The notes under the pieces: generated by a model
What the model was told of the DNA's origin: nothing
The model's input: the letters and a program-made list of their open reading frames with translations, nothing else
Database searches by the model: none
Source: Paenibacillus sediminis
GTDB taxonomy: Bacteria > Bacillota > Bacilli > Paenibacillales > Paenibacillaceae
Length of the DNA: 39,252 bases
NCBI RefSeq assembly: GCF_017873765.1
Contig: NZ_JAGGKP010000018.1
Span: forward strand, 1 to 39,252
Direction of reading: 5' to 3'
Position numbers and translations under genes: made by a program
Shown here: positions 1-12,113 of the stretch, piece by piece
How positions within the stretch are numbered: position 1 is the first letter of the stretch
Layout: every line of letters starts with the position of its first letter

Positions 1-51
1 GCCGATGGTACTTGGACCGAAGGGTCCTGGGAGAGTAGGACGTTGCCAAGC
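1..51 (+). rRNA. rrf: 5S ribosomal RNA, 3' end only
   Basis: The first 51 bases match the 3' end of a Firmicutes 5S rRNA, with the conserved segment GGGAGAGTAGGACG and an end in GCCAAGC. The 5' part lies outside the window. A Rho-independent terminator follows at once, so this is the end of an rRNA operon transcribed toward guaB, as rrnO-guaB in B. subtilis. Confidence 0.9.
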
Positions 52-91
52 AAAAAACCACTGTTGATGAATATCGGCAGTGGTTTTTTTT
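52..91 (+). terminator. terminator of the upstream rRNA operon
   Basis: The arms AAAAAACCACTG and CAGTGGTTTTTTT flank a 14-base loop and run into a T tract directly after the 5S rRNA. Confidence 0.9.
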
Positions 92-185
92 ATATATACA
101 TACATGATCGTGTAAGGCTCAGTAGATACTCATAAAGGAACCAATTTTTTTCATCGCTATAACGCTGTAAACCGTTCACTTTGCC

Positions 186-214
186 TTGACACTGCAAATG
201 CCCTTTGTTAAGAT
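186..214 (+). promoter_or_regulatory. probable sigma-A promoter of guaB
   Basis: TTGACA at 186-191 and TAAGAT at 209-214 are 17 bp apart, leaving a leader of about 85 nt before guaB. I saw no PurR box or purine riboswitch in the gap from 92 to 309. Confidence 0.6.
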
Positions 215-273
215 GGCAATATTATATTTTTTTAAGAAAACGATTATTTCCTTGTGCAGCAAGGGAACTTTAG

Positions 274-1767
<1,494 letters not shown>

Positions 1768-1795
1768 TATTAGCAATATACCAGAATCTTCTCTA

Positions 1796-1832
1796 TCAGG
1801 CAGGGTCAATTTGACCCTGCCTGACTTTTTTT
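1796..1832 (+). terminator. guaB terminator
   Basis: A 13-bp perfect stem (TCAGGCAGGGTCA with its complement) and a very short loop are followed by CTTTTTTT. Confidence 0.93.
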
Positions 1833-1910
1833 GCAAGGATTGCTGTGATAGAATAGAACAAAAGTATAAAAGTATAAAATGTGTTGAATTTGAAGGGAGC
1901 TTACAAGGCA

Positions 1911-3290
1911 TTGAAGGACAAGCAATTACATCGTAACAAAAAAGAATGGGTTAAAAAGAGCGTAGCATCTGCCTTACTGTTAAATATGCTTTGTTCATCT
2001 GTTGCGCCAGTCATGGCATATGCAGAAAGTGGACAAACTACAGCTACGGTATCGACAAATGCTGCATCACAATCAGCAATGAAAGTTCCTTCGGTGGACT
2101 CCATTGGTCTAAATGTGAGTTCGGCAGTTCTTCTTGATGCTGCAACAGGTCAAGTATTATTGTCTAAGAACAGTGATGTACCGCTGCCGCCAGCAAGTAT
2201 GACGAAGATGATGACCGAGTATATCGTCGCTGAGCAAGTAAAACAAGGAAAACTAAGCTGGGATACTATGGTGACAACAAGTGAAAATGCATCCTTGCAG
2301 ACAGGTTCTAAAGTTTTCCTTGCAGAAGGCGATCAACATACTGTTAAAGATCTTTATATAGCAATGGCTGTAGGTTCTGCAAATGATGCAACAGTAGCGC
2401 TTGCTGAATACGTTGCAGGATCTGAGCAACAATTTGTTAAAATGATGAATGAAACAGCACAACGTATGGGCATGAAAACCGCATATTTTATTAATGCGAC
2501 AGGTTTAAGCCGTGCGGATATGCCTGAAAAGTATCGTCCAAATACAGACCGAGAAACGGTTATGTCAGCTATGGACGCAGCTATACTGGCTAAATATATT
2601 GTTAATGATCACCCTGATTTCAATCAATTTACAACGATCCAGTCGTATAAATTCCGTCCACGCGATAAAGCTCCAATTGTTAACTTAGACTGGATGCTTG
2701 AAGCGAATAAATCCATTCCTAACTTTAAAGCCTATGCTTATGAGGGATTGGATGGACTTAAGACAGGTCATACGGAACAAGCAGGTTACTGCTTTACAGG
2801 TACCGCTGTTCGTAACGGTATGCGTTTAATTAGCGTCGTAATGGGTACGGATTCTGAAGCACATCGTTTCACCGAAACTCGCAAAGTGCTTGATTACGGC
2901 TTTAACAATTTTGAAGAGAAACAAATTATTGCCCCTAAATCAACGGTAAAAGGTGTAGAGAAAGTCGCAATTAAGAAAGGTAAAGAGACAAAAGTCCCTG
3001 TTGTAACAGATCAAGCGGTGAGCTTCGTTGTTCCAAAAGGAACTAATCCAACCAATGTAACGTTTACAACGAAAATTGACGACAATGTTGTCGCACCAAT
3101 TAAGGCAGGAACCAAAGTCGGAACGATTACGTATACGTATAAAGTTGACGGTACTAACCAAACGGAACAAAGAACGGTAAATCTGGTCGCTGCTCAAGAT
3201 GTAGATAAAGCAAGCGGATTCCGATTGTTTTTCCGCAGTATTAAAAACTTCTTTGTAGATCTATTTGATGGCGTGAAGAACTTATTCTAA
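1911..3290 (+). CDS. dacA: D-alanyl-D-alanine carboxypeptidase (PBP5 type)
   Basis: This is a secreted serine peptidase that removes the terminal D-Ala from peptidoglycan pentapeptides. Counting from TTG 1911 (459 aa), a basic N-terminus and hydrophobic stretch end near AYA-ES, a signal peptide. The catalytic motifs are SMTK (Ser about 96), SAN in place of the usual SGN, and KTG in GLKTGHT. A PBP5 C-terminal beta domain and an amphipathic tail rich in Phe (FRLFFRSIKNFF) suggest peripheral membrane anchoring. TTG 1911 is preferred because GGGAG lies about 11 nt upstream; the same frame is open from GTG 1881. It lies between guaB and pdxS as in B. subtilis and has its own promoter region after the guaB terminator. 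Confidence 0.93.
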   Translation: MKDKQLHRNKKEWVKKSVASALLLNMLCSSVAPVMAYAESGQTTATVSTNAASQSAMKVPSVDSIGLNVSSAVLLDAATGQVLLSKNSDVPLPPASMTKMMTEYIVAEQVKQGKLSWDTMVTTSENASLQTGSKVFLAEGDQHTVKDLYIAMAVGSANDATVALAEYVAGSEQQFVKMMNETAQRMGMKTAYFINATGLSRADMPEKYRPNTDRETVMSAMDAAILAKYIVNDHPDFNQFTTIQSYKFRPRDKAPIVNLDWMLEANKSIPNFKAYAYEGLDGLKTGHTEQAGYCFTGTAVRNGMRLISVVMGTDSEAHRFTETRKVLDYGFNNFEEKQIIAPKSTVKGVEKVAIKKGKETKVPVVTDQAVSFVVPKGTNPTNVTFTTKIDDNVVAPIKAGTKVGTITYTYKVDGTNQTEQRTVNLVAAQDVDKASGFRLFFRSIKNFFVDLFDGVKNLF

Positions 3291-3448
3291 TGACATTTAT
3301 TATTGGAGTCATATAATTCCGAGTTGAAGAGTTGTGTATTTGTCATTGTTCATGTAAAATATCAAGTTAGATTCATTACATTTTTTACTAAAAATGAAGT
3401 CATCAGCAATGATTTGAGATGATTGATATACTTTCGGGAGGCGTAAAT

Positions 3449-4330
3449 ATGGAAACAGGAACATCGCGTGTTAAAAGAGGTATGGCAGAAATGCAAAAAG
3501 GCGGCGTCATTATGGACGTCATGAATGCGGAACAAGCGAAAATTGCTGAAGCGGCTGGAGCAACAGCAGTTATGGCTCTTGAACGGGTTCCTTCTGATAT
3601 CCGTGCAGCTGGCGGTGTAGCACGTATGGCTGACCCTACAATTGTAGAGGAAGTTATGAAAGTCGTGACGATCCCAGTTATGGCTAAAGCGAGAATTGGA
3701 CACTACGTTGAAGCAAAAGTGCTTGAATCATTGGGCGTAGACTACATCGATGAGAGTGAAGTGCTGACACCAGCGGATGAAGTGTTCCATATTAATAAAA
3801 ATGAATTCACCGTTCCGTTTGTGTGCGGAGCGAAAGATCTAGGTGAGGCGCTTCGTCGTATTGGTGAAGGCGCAGCGATGATTCGTACGAAAGGTGAACC
3901 AGGAACAGGTAACATTGTTGAAGCTGTACGTCACATGCGTCTAATCAACAGCCAAATCCGTAAAGTGCAAAACTTGTCCAAAGATGAGCTTTATGCTGAA
4001 GCTAAAAACCTTGGTGTATCTTATGAGTTGCTTCTTGGCGTTCATGAAACGGGGAAATTGCCGGTTGTTAACTTTGCAGCAGGCGGCGTAGCAACTCCAG
4101 CGGATGCAGCGTTAATGATGCACCTTGGAGCTGACGGCGTATTTGTTGGTTCAGGTATTTTCAAATCGGATAATCCTGAAAAATTTGCACGTGCCATCGT
4201 TGAAGCAACAACACATTACCAAGACTATAAATTGATTGCAGAAGTATCCAAAAACCTCGGTACACCGATGAAAGGTATCGATATTTCTAAACTCGATCCA
4301 TCGGAACGGATGCAAGATCGCGGCTGGTAA
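3449..4330 (+). CDS. pdxS: pyridoxal 5'-phosphate synthase, PdxS subunit
   Basis: PdxS builds pyridoxal 5'-phosphate from ribose 5-phosphate, glyceraldehyde 3-phosphate and ammonia; the ammonia comes from PdxT. The 293-residue protein is a TIM barrel with the family signatures [17 protein letters not shown] (Asp at about 23) and [10 protein letters not shown] (Schiff-base Lys at about 80). A further lysine region, [15 protein letters not shown], is also present. The start is ATG 3449 after CGGGAGGCG; an in-frame ATG further upstream has no ribosome binding site. The stop is 20 bp from pdxT, so the two subunits form an operon. Confidence 0.97.
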   Translation: METGTSRVKRGMAEMQKGGVIMDVMNAEQAKIAEAAGATAVMALERVPSDIRAAGGVARMADPTIVEEVMKVVTIPVMAKARIGHYVEAKVLESLGVDYIDESEVLTPADEVFHINKNEFTVPFVCGAKDLGEALRRIGEGAAMIRTKGEPGTGNIVEAVRHMRLINSQIRKVQNLSKDELYAEAKNLGVSYELLLGVHETGKLPVVNFAAGGVATPADAALMMHLGADGVFVGSGIFKSDNPEKFARAIVEATTHYQDYKLIAEVSKNLGTPMKGIDISKLDPSERMQDRGW

Positions 4331-4350
4331 GAAGGAAAGAAGGCTTATAG

Positions 4351-4926
4351 ATGAAAATCGGAGTATTAGCACTTCAGGGTGCAGTTGCAGAACATATTCG
4401 CAGTATTGAACAGACGGGTGTTGAAGGAGTTGCGATTAAGAAAGTCGAACAACTTGGGGACATCCAAGGACTTATTATTCCTGGCGGTGAAAGTACAACG
4501 ATTGGCAAGCTGATGCGCAAATACGGCTTTATTGATGCGATTCGTCAATTTTCAGCTCAGGGCAAACCGATTTTCGGTACTTGTGCAGGTCTTATTGTTC
4601 TCGCTAAACATATTGAAGGTCAAGAAGATGCTCATCTGGAGTTAATGGATATTACAGTTAAACGCAATGCGTTTGGACGTCAGCGTGAAAGCTTCGAAAC
4701 GGATCTAAAGGTAAAAGGTATTGAAGAACCGGTTCGGGCGGTATTCATAAGAGCTCCGCTCATTGTTTCCGTAGGAGAAGGTGTAGAGGTTCTGTCGACG
4801 TACAATAATGAAATTGTGACTGCTAGAGAAGGACATTTGCTCGTATCTTCATTCCATCCGGAATTAACCGATGACTATTCTGTTCATCAATATTTTGTAG
4901 AGATGGTTAAAGAAAGTGAACAATAA
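4351..4926 (+). CDS. pdxT: pyridoxal 5'-phosphate synthase, glutaminase subunit PdxT
   Basis: PdxT is a class I glutamine amidotransferase that hydrolyses glutamine and channels ammonia to PdxS. The 191 residues include the oxyanion motif PGGEST and the nucleophile Cys78 in GTCAGL. The C-terminal FHPEL supplies the His-Glu pair of the catalytic triad. The start ATG follows GAAGGAAAGAAGG, 20 bp after pdxS. A hairpin follows the stop. Confidence 0.97.
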   Translation: MKIGVLALQGAVAEHIRSIEQTGVEGVAIKKVEQLGDIQGLIIPGGESTTIGKLMRKYGFIDAIRQFSAQGKPIFGTCAGLIVLAKHIEGQEDAHLELMDITVKRNAFGRQRESFETDLKVKGIEEPVRAVFIRAPLIVSVGEGVEVLSTYNNEIVTAREGHLLVSSFHPELTDDYSVHQYFVEMVKESEQ

Positions 4927-4936
4927 TAACCAGCCT

Positions 4937-4972
4937 TGAACAGGAGCAGCATAATCTGCTCCTGTTCATTGT
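4937..4972 (+). terminator. hairpin after pdxT, probable weak terminator
   Basis: A perfect 13-bp stem (TGAACAGGAGCAG with its complement) and a 6-nt loop are followed only by TTGTGT, so termination may be partial or Rho-assisted. Confidence 0.6.
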
Positions 4973-5010
4973 GTCGTATAAGACCGATCTCGAAAGTAAC
5001 AAACTTTTTT

Positions 5011-5102
5011 ATATTTCGGATTTATGACTAGCGGAACCATTATATTCTGCTAGTTAATTTCCGATAATATGATTAAAGGCTCCATCAGGGGCTTTCTTTT
5101 AG
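5011..5102 (+). promoter_or_regulatory. structured serS leader
   Basis: Two hairpins precede serS. The first has a 10-bp stem (ACTAGCGGAA with TTCTGCTAGT, one G-U pair, 5027-5054) inside a looser outer pairing from about 5011 to 5071. The second, AAAGGCTCC-ATCA-GGGGCTTT at 5075-5095, has one bulge and is followed by CTTTTAGTTTT, so it resembles a terminator. The T-box consensus is not visible. An attenuator is possible; this is inference. Confidence 0.4.
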
Positions 5103-5137
5103 TTTTAGTCGAAATTATGTTTCTGTGTTAAGAGTGA

Positions 5138-6439
<1,302 letters not shown>

Positions 6440-6524
6440 CTTGATTTTCATTTAAATAATGTGTTAAAATCAATTTTGTCACGTGTTAGAAATAACTTAT
6501 GTGATTAAATATTGATTTTCACAT

Positions 6525-6613
6525 GGAGAGGTACCGAAGCGGTCATAACGGGGCGGTCTTGAAAACCGTTAGGGTGCAAGCCCACGTGGGTTCGAATCCC
6601 ACCCTCTCCGCCA
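6525..6613 (+). tRNA. tRNA-Ser (anticodon TGA)
   Basis: This 89-nt sequence has an acceptor stem GGAGAGG/CCTCTCC, discriminator G and an encoded CCA. The anticodon loop CTTGAAA gives TGA, which reads UCN codons. A long variable arm, as expected of a class II tRNA, and the T loop GGTTCGAATCC are visible. It lies directly downstream of serS. Confidence 0.97.
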
Positions 6614-6630
6614 TACTTACGTTATAGATA

Positions 6631-6659
6631 ACCATTCCTTATAAGGGAATGGTTTTTTT
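6631..6659 (+). terminator. terminator after tRNA-Ser
   Basis: ACCATTCC and GGAATGGT form the stem, followed by TTTTTTG. Confidence 0.93.
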
Positions 6660-6698
6660 GTGTTTAGGGCAAATTAAAGTCAGTGGAGGTGTTCTTTC

Positions 6699-7040
6699 AT
6701 GGATCAAAGAATCCAAGTAGATCAGCACCAGCTGGCTGAAGCGTGGCAACAAACCCTTCCAGATACTTTACAGCCGGGTGATCGTGCACAGGTGAAGGCG
6801 GATGAAGCCAATCCGCAAGGACTTAGAATTCATATTGATACAGCAGGTCATACCCATTATTCTTTTGATTTTGAATGTGCTTATTTGGATTCTAGAGAGG
6901 TTCATGTCAATTTGGTTGATGTTGAGCGCGATGGGCGTACGATTGATGAGCGGAGTGAGCACATTCAACAATTAGCTGAAGATTACACGCGTCATATTCA
7001 CGAATGCGCACAGACACTCCATTATTTGACCAAACAATGA
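6699..7040 (+). CDS. uncharacterised 113-aa soluble protein
   Basis: I do not recognise this family. It is a 113-residue, acidic, His-rich protein without signal peptide or membrane segment. The middle part alternates polar and hydrophobic residues (HTHYSFDFEC, VHVNLVDVERDG) as in a small beta sheet, and the C-terminus is helical. The ATG start is preceded by GTGGAGGTG. The stop is 21 bp from the next small ORF, and a third, sspP, follows 23 bp after that, so the three are probably cotranscribed. A sporulation role is only inferred from sspP. Confidence 0.75.
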   Translation: MDQRIQVDQHQLAEAWQQTLPDTLQPGDRAQVKADEANPQGLRIHIDTAGHTHYSFDFECAYLDSREVHVNLVDVERDGRTIDERSEHIQQLAEDYTRHIHECAQTLHYLTKQ

Positions 7041-7061
7041 GCATTCAAGGAGGCAATTGAC

Positions 7062-7238
7062 ATGACGAAGGCTAAACTAGGTGTAGATAAAAATCTATCG
7101 AACGTAGTGGATGATTTGAACCAAGTTGTTGTGAACAGCCATCATGCCCAGCAGTTACAGCAGGATGTGAATGACCGCCGCCATCAGGATTCCATGAATC
7201 ATGACAAAACAGAAGATCTGCAGCATCCGCATTCTTAA
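7062..7238 (+). CDS. uncharacterised 58-aa small protein
   Basis: This is a small ORF with a good ribosome binding site (AAGGAGGCAATTGAC before the ATG). The 58-residue product starts MTKAKLGVDKNL. It has a central amphipathic stretch (VVDDLNQVVVNSHH) and a strongly hydrophilic, His- and Asp-rich C-terminus ending HPHS. It contains no Cys and no membrane segment, a composition reminiscent of minor small acid-soluble spore proteins. Its position directly before sspP in the same run makes a spore role plausible, but I cannot name the family. Confidence 0.7.
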   Translation: MTKAKLGVDKNLSNVVDDLNQVVVNSHHAQQLQQDVNDRRHQDSMNHDKTEDLQHPHS

Positions 7239-7261
7239 GCAGAATAAGGAGGACACGTCTC

Positions 7262-7417
7262 ATGGGTGGTAAATCAAAAGCTGTACCCGTACCTGAAGCA
7301 CAGCAGCCTCACAGGCATCATAGCGGTCAAGAACAGTCTGCAGTGAAAGAGCCGCTTTCTGGCTCGAAAAAAGTGAAAAACCGTAACCATGTAGGTCATA
7401 ATAATCCTGAAGGATAA
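7262..7417 (+). CDS. sspP: small acid-soluble spore protein P
   Basis: The 51-residue product carries the segment EPLSGSKKVKNRNHVGHNN, which resembles the C-terminal core of B. subtilis SspP (PLDGSKKVKNRNH), a minor forespore protein. The upstream half is low complexity, rich in Pro, Gln and His. The start ATG follows AAGGAGGACACGTCTC. It is the last gene of a three-ORF run and is followed by a clear terminator. Expression in the forespore under sigma-G would be expected from the family, although I could not identify a convincing sigma-G promoter in the short gap after the tRNA. Confidence 0.85.
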   Translation: MGGKSKAVPVPEAQQPHRHHSGQEQSAVKEPLSGSKKVKNRNHVGHNNPEG

Positions 7418-7440
7418 TCGAATACTTTGAACTTAAACCT

Positions 7441-7472
7441 AACCTTAGCAAAAGCTAAGGTTATTTTATTTT
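7441..7472 (+). terminator. terminator after sspP
   Basis: AACCTTAGC-AAAA-GCTAAGGTT is a perfect 9-bp stem followed by ATTTTATTTT. Confidence 0.9.
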
Positions 7473-7541
7473 GAAGAAAATGAGCAAACTATTCATTTGT
7501 TGTCATAATGATATGAAAAGAGCAGAAAGGATCGTGATTGA

Positions 7542-8411
7542 ATGGAACATACTGAACATTCACACAGATCACTGCGGACGAATGTTATGCGCGCATCTTT
7601 CATTAGTTTGGGAGCCATAATTGTAGCTGTGGCACTCGAATTGTTCCTTGTGCCGAATAGGATTACCGATGGCGGTATTACAGGCGTCTCTGTCATTATT
7701 TCCTACCTAACGGCGCTTCCGCTCGGCCTTTTTCTTTTCCTCATCAATATCCCTTTTCTCATCATTGGGTATAAGCAAATTGGCAAGACCTTTGCGCTAT
7801 CAACGCTTCTCGGCATTTCGGTTATGTCTCTAAGCACGTATGTACTTCATGACGTAGATCCTTTTGTTACCGATACGTTGCTTGCTTTTGTATTCGGCGG
7901 AATTCTCCTAGGCTTTGGGACCGGAATGGTCATTCGGTTTGGGGGCTCTCTCGATGGTACAGAAGTAGTGGCCATTCTTATTTCGCGTAAAACTCCCTTT
8001 TCTGTAGGCGAAATCATTATGTTCTTTAATATTTTTATACTAACCTCGGCAGGGGCTGTGTTTGGTTGGGATCGGGCGCTGTTCTCGATTTTGGCTTACT
8101 ATATCGCTTTTAAAGTGATCGACATAACTATTGAAGGCTTAAATGAGTCAAGATCGGTATGGATTATTAGCGACCATATCGATGAAATTGGCGATGCAAT
8201 TATTCACCGTTTGGGCCGAGGGGTCACTTACTTATCTGGGGAAGGCGGATTTACTGGCGATCCGAAAAAAGTTATCTTCTGCGTGATTACGAGATTAGAA
8301 GAAGCGAAAATGAAAGAGATAGTGAATCAATTCGATGAAAATGCCTTTCTTGCTGTCGGCGACATTCATGATGTGAAGGGAGGAAGATTTAAGAAGAAGG
8401 CGATTCACTAG
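7542..8411 (+). CDS. YitT family membrane protein (DUF161/DUF2179)
   Basis: This 289-residue polytopic membrane protein has five or six hydrophobic segments in its first 190 residues. The N-terminal motif LFLVPNRITDGGITGVS is the YitT signature, and GFGTGMVIRFGGSLDGTE is a second family motif. The C-terminal region, about 200-280 (REDICTED cytosolic, with GRGVTYLSGEGGFTG), fits the DUF2179 domain. The molecular function of the family is not established. The ATG start follows GAAAGGATCG. It is flanked by the sspP terminator and an unrelated lipoprotein gene, so it is probably transcribed alone. Confidence 0.9.
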   Translation: MEHTEHSHRSLRTNVMRASFISLGAIIVAVALELFLVPNRITDGGITGVSVIISYLTALPLGLFLFLINIPFLIIGYKQIGKTFALSTLLGISVMSLSTYVLHDVDPFVTDTLLAFVFGGILLGFGTGMVIRFGGSLDGTEVVAILISRKTPFSVGEIIMFFNIFILTSAGAVFGWDRALFSILAYYIAFKVIDITIEGLNESRSVWIISDHIDEIGDAIIHRLGRGVTYLSGEGGFTGDPKKVIFCVITRLEEAKMKEIVNQFDENAFLAVGDIHDVKGGRFKKKAIH

Positions 8412-8524
8412 ATAAGGCAGTCCGATTAGTATAAAAAGTGTTTCTCTGATGTAGAAAATCGTTTATGATGGTTCTAGCAGTAAATACATACACGATTTAC
8501 ATTCGGGGAGAGGGGATTTTTGTA

Positions 8525-9556
8525 ATGAGTAAAAAATTTGCAGCCATCACACTGACACTGCTTCTAACATTTATGGTTGTACTGTCAGGCTGCAGTAGTA
8601 GTCAGCAAGGACCACAGACAGCTTTAAGCAAAGCTGCGGCAAATGCACTCAAAATGACTTCTTATCAGTTTTCAAACACGATTAAAGTAAACGAAATCGA
8701 ACTTGGCTCAGCAAATCCGCTCGTTAGTCTGCTTAAAAACGCAGAGATTCATGTAGATGGTGTATATCAAAATGATCCAATGCAGACAGAAATGAGAGTA
8801 GACATCAAGCTGCATGGTCAGACACCGCAAACGATAACGATGCCGATCATTTTTACGAAGGATAAGATTTATTTTAAATATCCGAACATTCCTTTGATAG
8901 CAGTTCCGGATACCGTTAAAGATAAGTTTATTGTGATGGATCTTGCCGAGGCAACGCAGTTAGATTCGGTGATTAATCCTAAAATGATCGAACCGAAAAC
9001 GACTCTAGCACTGATGTCCGAAATGACGAAAGTACTGACCGACACTTATGATGGGAAATCATACTTCAAGGAGATCGATCCGAAGGATGCAGCCTTACCT
9101 GCAGGTGTAGAAGCTAAGCAAGTAATTCAGTTTAACGTTGGCAATGAAAATGCGAAGGAAGCAGCCCAGTTGTTTGTAAACAAGGCGTTGCCTAAAATGC
9201 TCGATATTGCTGCAAAAGATGAATATGCAGGAGTAATTGGTAAGACGCCGGAACAAATTGCGGAATGGAACAAAAATGTAAAAGCAAACAGCGCCAAATA
9301 CGTTGACAATGTAAAAGTAAATCTACTAACCATCAAATCAGCTATAGACGCGAATGATTTTCCTTCATACCAGGATATAACGCTGAATGTAGAACTGAAC
9401 GATCCTAAAACCAATAAAGCAAGCAAGCTGTCACTTCAAAGCACTAGTCAATATACGAAAATTAATGAGAAGCAGACGTTCGCTACTGGTATTCCAAAAG
9501 ATACGATCACTTTAGAGCAATTTGAACAAGCGATGAAAGGTATCGGAGTTAATTAA
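8525..9556 (+). CDS. predicted lipoprotein of unknown function
   Basis: The first 24 residues form a lipoprotein signal peptide (basic start MSKKF, hydrophobic core, lipobox VLSGC), so the mature protein should be lipid-anchored outside the cytoplasmic membrane. The rest (343 aa in total) is Lys-rich, with a repeated pattern of strands and Asn/Lys turns. The family is not recognised. Large parts resemble LolA/LppX-like lipid-carrier folds in general character, but this is speculation. ATG 8525 is chosen because it follows GGGGAGAGGGG and begins the signal peptide; the frame is open further upstream. Confidence 0.82.
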   Translation: MSKKFAAITLTLLLTFMVVLSGCSSSQQGPQTALSKAAANALKMTSYQFSNTIKVNEIELGSANPLVSLLKNAEIHVDGVYQNDPMQTEMRVDIKLHGQTPQTITMPIIFTKDKIYFKYPNIPLIAVPDTVKDKFIVMDLAEATQLDSVINPKMIEPKTTLALMSEMTKVLTDTYDGKSYFKEIDPKDAALPAGVEAKQVIQFNVGNENAKEAAQLFVNKALPKMLDIAAKDEYAGVIGKTPEQIAEWNKNVKANSAKYVDNVKVNLLTIKSAIDANDFPSYQDITLNVELNDPKTNKASKLSLQSTSQYTKINEKQTFATGIPKDTITLEQFEQAMKGIGVN

Positions 9557-9566
9557 TAATTAGAGC

Positions 9567-9624
9567 AAAAAATCACCCGTCCACATTGAGGTGCACCCCA
9601 ATTGTTAGACAGGTGATTTTTTAT
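9567..9624. terminator. bidirectional terminator between lipoprotein gene and tadA side
   Basis: AAAAAATCACCCGTC pairs with GACAGGTGATTTTTT with one mismatch across a 26-nt loop. T tracts lie on both strands, so it can serve the plus-strand lipoprotein gene and minus-strand transcription from tadA. Confidence 0.75.
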
Positions 9625-9629
9625 TTGAG

Positions 9630-10417
<788 letters not shown>

Positions 10418-10563
10418 AATGTGAGTAATCCATAGTATCGAATGGTATTTGATAACAGCTTAGAGTTACTTCAATTATTGTAGGCAATCAAACGGTGAAT
10501 ATCAATTGATTTTACGTTAAAATGAGATGGATACACCAATTTATATTTTGAGGTGAAAGGCAA

Positions 10564-11265
10564 TTGCGAATCAATAAATTCATCAGTGAAACGGGTTATT
10601 GTTCCCGGCGCGAAGCGGACAAGCTGGTGGAATCAGGACAAGTGACGATTAATGGTGTTGTTGCTGTACTTGGCAGCCAAGCAGAGGAAGGCGACGATGT
10701 ACGCATCAACGGACAGCCGATTACCAGTAAGAAGAAGCACGTCTATATTGCACTGAATAAGCCCGTAGGAATTACGAGTACGACTGAACGGCATGTCAAA
10801 GGCAACATTGTCGATTTCGTAGGCCATCCAGAACGCATATTTCCAATTGGACGCCTCGATAAAGATTCGGAAGGGTTAATCCTGCTGACGAATGATGGTG
10901 ATGTAGTCAATAAAATTTTACGGGCGGAAGGTAAGCATGAGAAGGAATATATCGTAACTGTCGATAAGCCCATTACCCCGTCATTTTTAAAAGGAATGGC
11001 CAGCGGTGTAAAAATTTTAGGTGAAATGACATTGCCGTGTACAGTGACTCGAATGTCTGACCGCACGTTTCGAATTATTTTGACAGAAGGGAAAAATCGG
11101 CAAATTCGCAGAATGTGCAGCGCATTTGGGTACAATGTAAAACAATTAAAACGAATTCGGATTATGAATATACATTTAGGGGAACAAAAAGTAGGGACAT
11201 GGCGCAGCCTAACGACGGCTGAGTTGCAAGAGTTAGGCAAGATGCTGGATTATTCGATGGTTTAA
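10564..11265 (+). CDS. rluF: 23S rRNA pseudouridine synthase, RluF type
   Basis: This enzyme isomerises uridine in 23S rRNA (RluF of E. coli modifies U2604). An N-terminal S4 RNA-binding domain (MRINKFISETGYCSRREAD) is followed by the RsuA-family catalytic domain. The catalytic Asp99 lies in GRLDKDSEGL. The C-terminal GKNRQIRRMC motif and the segment KRIRIMNIHLG resemble RluF more than RluB. The 233-aa length fits, without the C-terminal extension of E. coli RluF. TTG 10564 starts after GAGGTGAAAGG. It is probably monocistronic, ending in a hairpin shared with motB. Confidence 0.88.
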   Translation: MRINKFISETGYCSRREADKLVESGQVTINGVVAVLGSQAEEGDDVRINGQPITSKKKHVYIALNKPVGITSTTERHVKGNIVDFVGHPERIFPIGRLDKDSEGLILLTNDGDVVNKILRAEGKHEKEYIVTVDKPITPSFLKGMASGVKILGEMTLPCTVTRMSDRTFRIILTEGKNRQIRRMCSAFGYNVKQLKRIRIMNIHLGEQKVGTWRSLTTAELQELGKMLDYSMV

Positions 11266-11271
11266 AGAAAA

Positions 11272-11310
11272 ATCCGGTTGACCTTCCCTTGTAGGACAGA
11301 TCAACCGGAT
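11272..11310. terminator. convergent terminator, rluF / motAB
   Basis: A 10-bp perfect stem (ATCCGGTTGA/TCAACCGGAT) lies between the convergent genes. On the minus strand it is followed by TTTTTCTTT, so it fits best as the motAB terminator. On the plus strand the T run is poor. Confidence 0.75.
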
Positions 11311-11324
11311 ATTAAACCGGGGTT

Positions 11325-12113
11325 TTATTTTGCCGGCACTTGTATACTTTGTACGTTGCTTTGATATTTACGCAAGATCGACACTTCGACACGACGGTTT
11401 TTAGCGCGACCTTCGTTTGTGTTGTTATCAGCAACCGGGTGGTATTCGCCATAACCGACAGCGCTGAATTTTTTCGGATCCAGATGCTGGTTAAGGAGTA
11501 GAATTTTCATAAAATTCAGTGCTCTAGCAGAACTGAGCTCCCAGTTGGATTCAAATTGGTCGTTATAGATCGGAACATTATCCGTATGACCAGACACAAG
11601 AATATTATAATTCGGAAATTGCTGCAGCATATTGGATATCGCTTTGGCTAATATCCGGGCTTCTGGCTTGACAGCGGCATCGCCAGATGGGAACAGGGCT
11701 ACGTCGCTAATGGTAATGACGAGCTCAGATTGATTTAACTTCGTTGATAGCTCAGAGGTTAATCCATTTTCTTTGATGTACTGGTCAATCTGTTTCTTTA
11801 GCTTCTCTAAATCTTCCTGTTCTTTCTGCTTGAGCGCAGCGAGCTCGGCGGCATCCATAGCTGTTCTCGGTCTACCGACGATAGGATCCTTCGGATTTTG
11901 AGTGGTTGAATTTTGATCCATGACACCCGTTCCGCCATCTAGAACGGTTTTAAAAGCTTGGCTCATTTCTTCGAACTTCTTAGCATCAGTAGTGCTCATA
12001 CTGTATAGAACGATAAATAGCGCAAGCAGAAGAGTCATTAAGTCCGAATAAGGAAGCAGCCATGATTCATCATTGTGCTCTTCGTGGGATTCATGTCTAG
12101 TCTTTTTGGCCAC
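11325..12113 (-). CDS. motB: flagellar motor stator protein MotB
   Basis: MotB anchors the stator to peptidoglycan and carries the ion-binding Asp. A single membrane helix follows the cytoplasmic tail, with PYSDLMTLLLALFIVLY placing Asp24 as in B. subtilis MotB. The periplasmic OmpA-like domain has the motif SGHTDNVPI. From the GTG at 12113 the protein has 262 aa. This start has GAGGAGG nine bases upstream; the ORF is open to 12134, but that start has no such site. The 17-bp overlap with motA suggests translational coupling. Asp rather than other cues fits either H+ or Na+ use. Confidence 0.94.
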   Translation of the reverse strand: MAKKTRHESHEEHNDESWLLPYSDLMTLLLALFIVLYSMSTTDAKKFEEMSQAFKTVLDGGTGVMDQNSTTQNPKDPIVGRPRTAMDAAELAALKQKEQEDLEKLKKQIDQYIKENGLTSELSTKLNQSELVITISDVALFPSGDAAVKPEARILAKAISNMLQQFPNYNILVSGHTDNVPIYNDQFESNWELSSARALNFMKILLLNQHLDPKKFSAVGYGEYHPVADNNTNEGRAKNRRVEVSILRKYQSNVQSIQVPAK

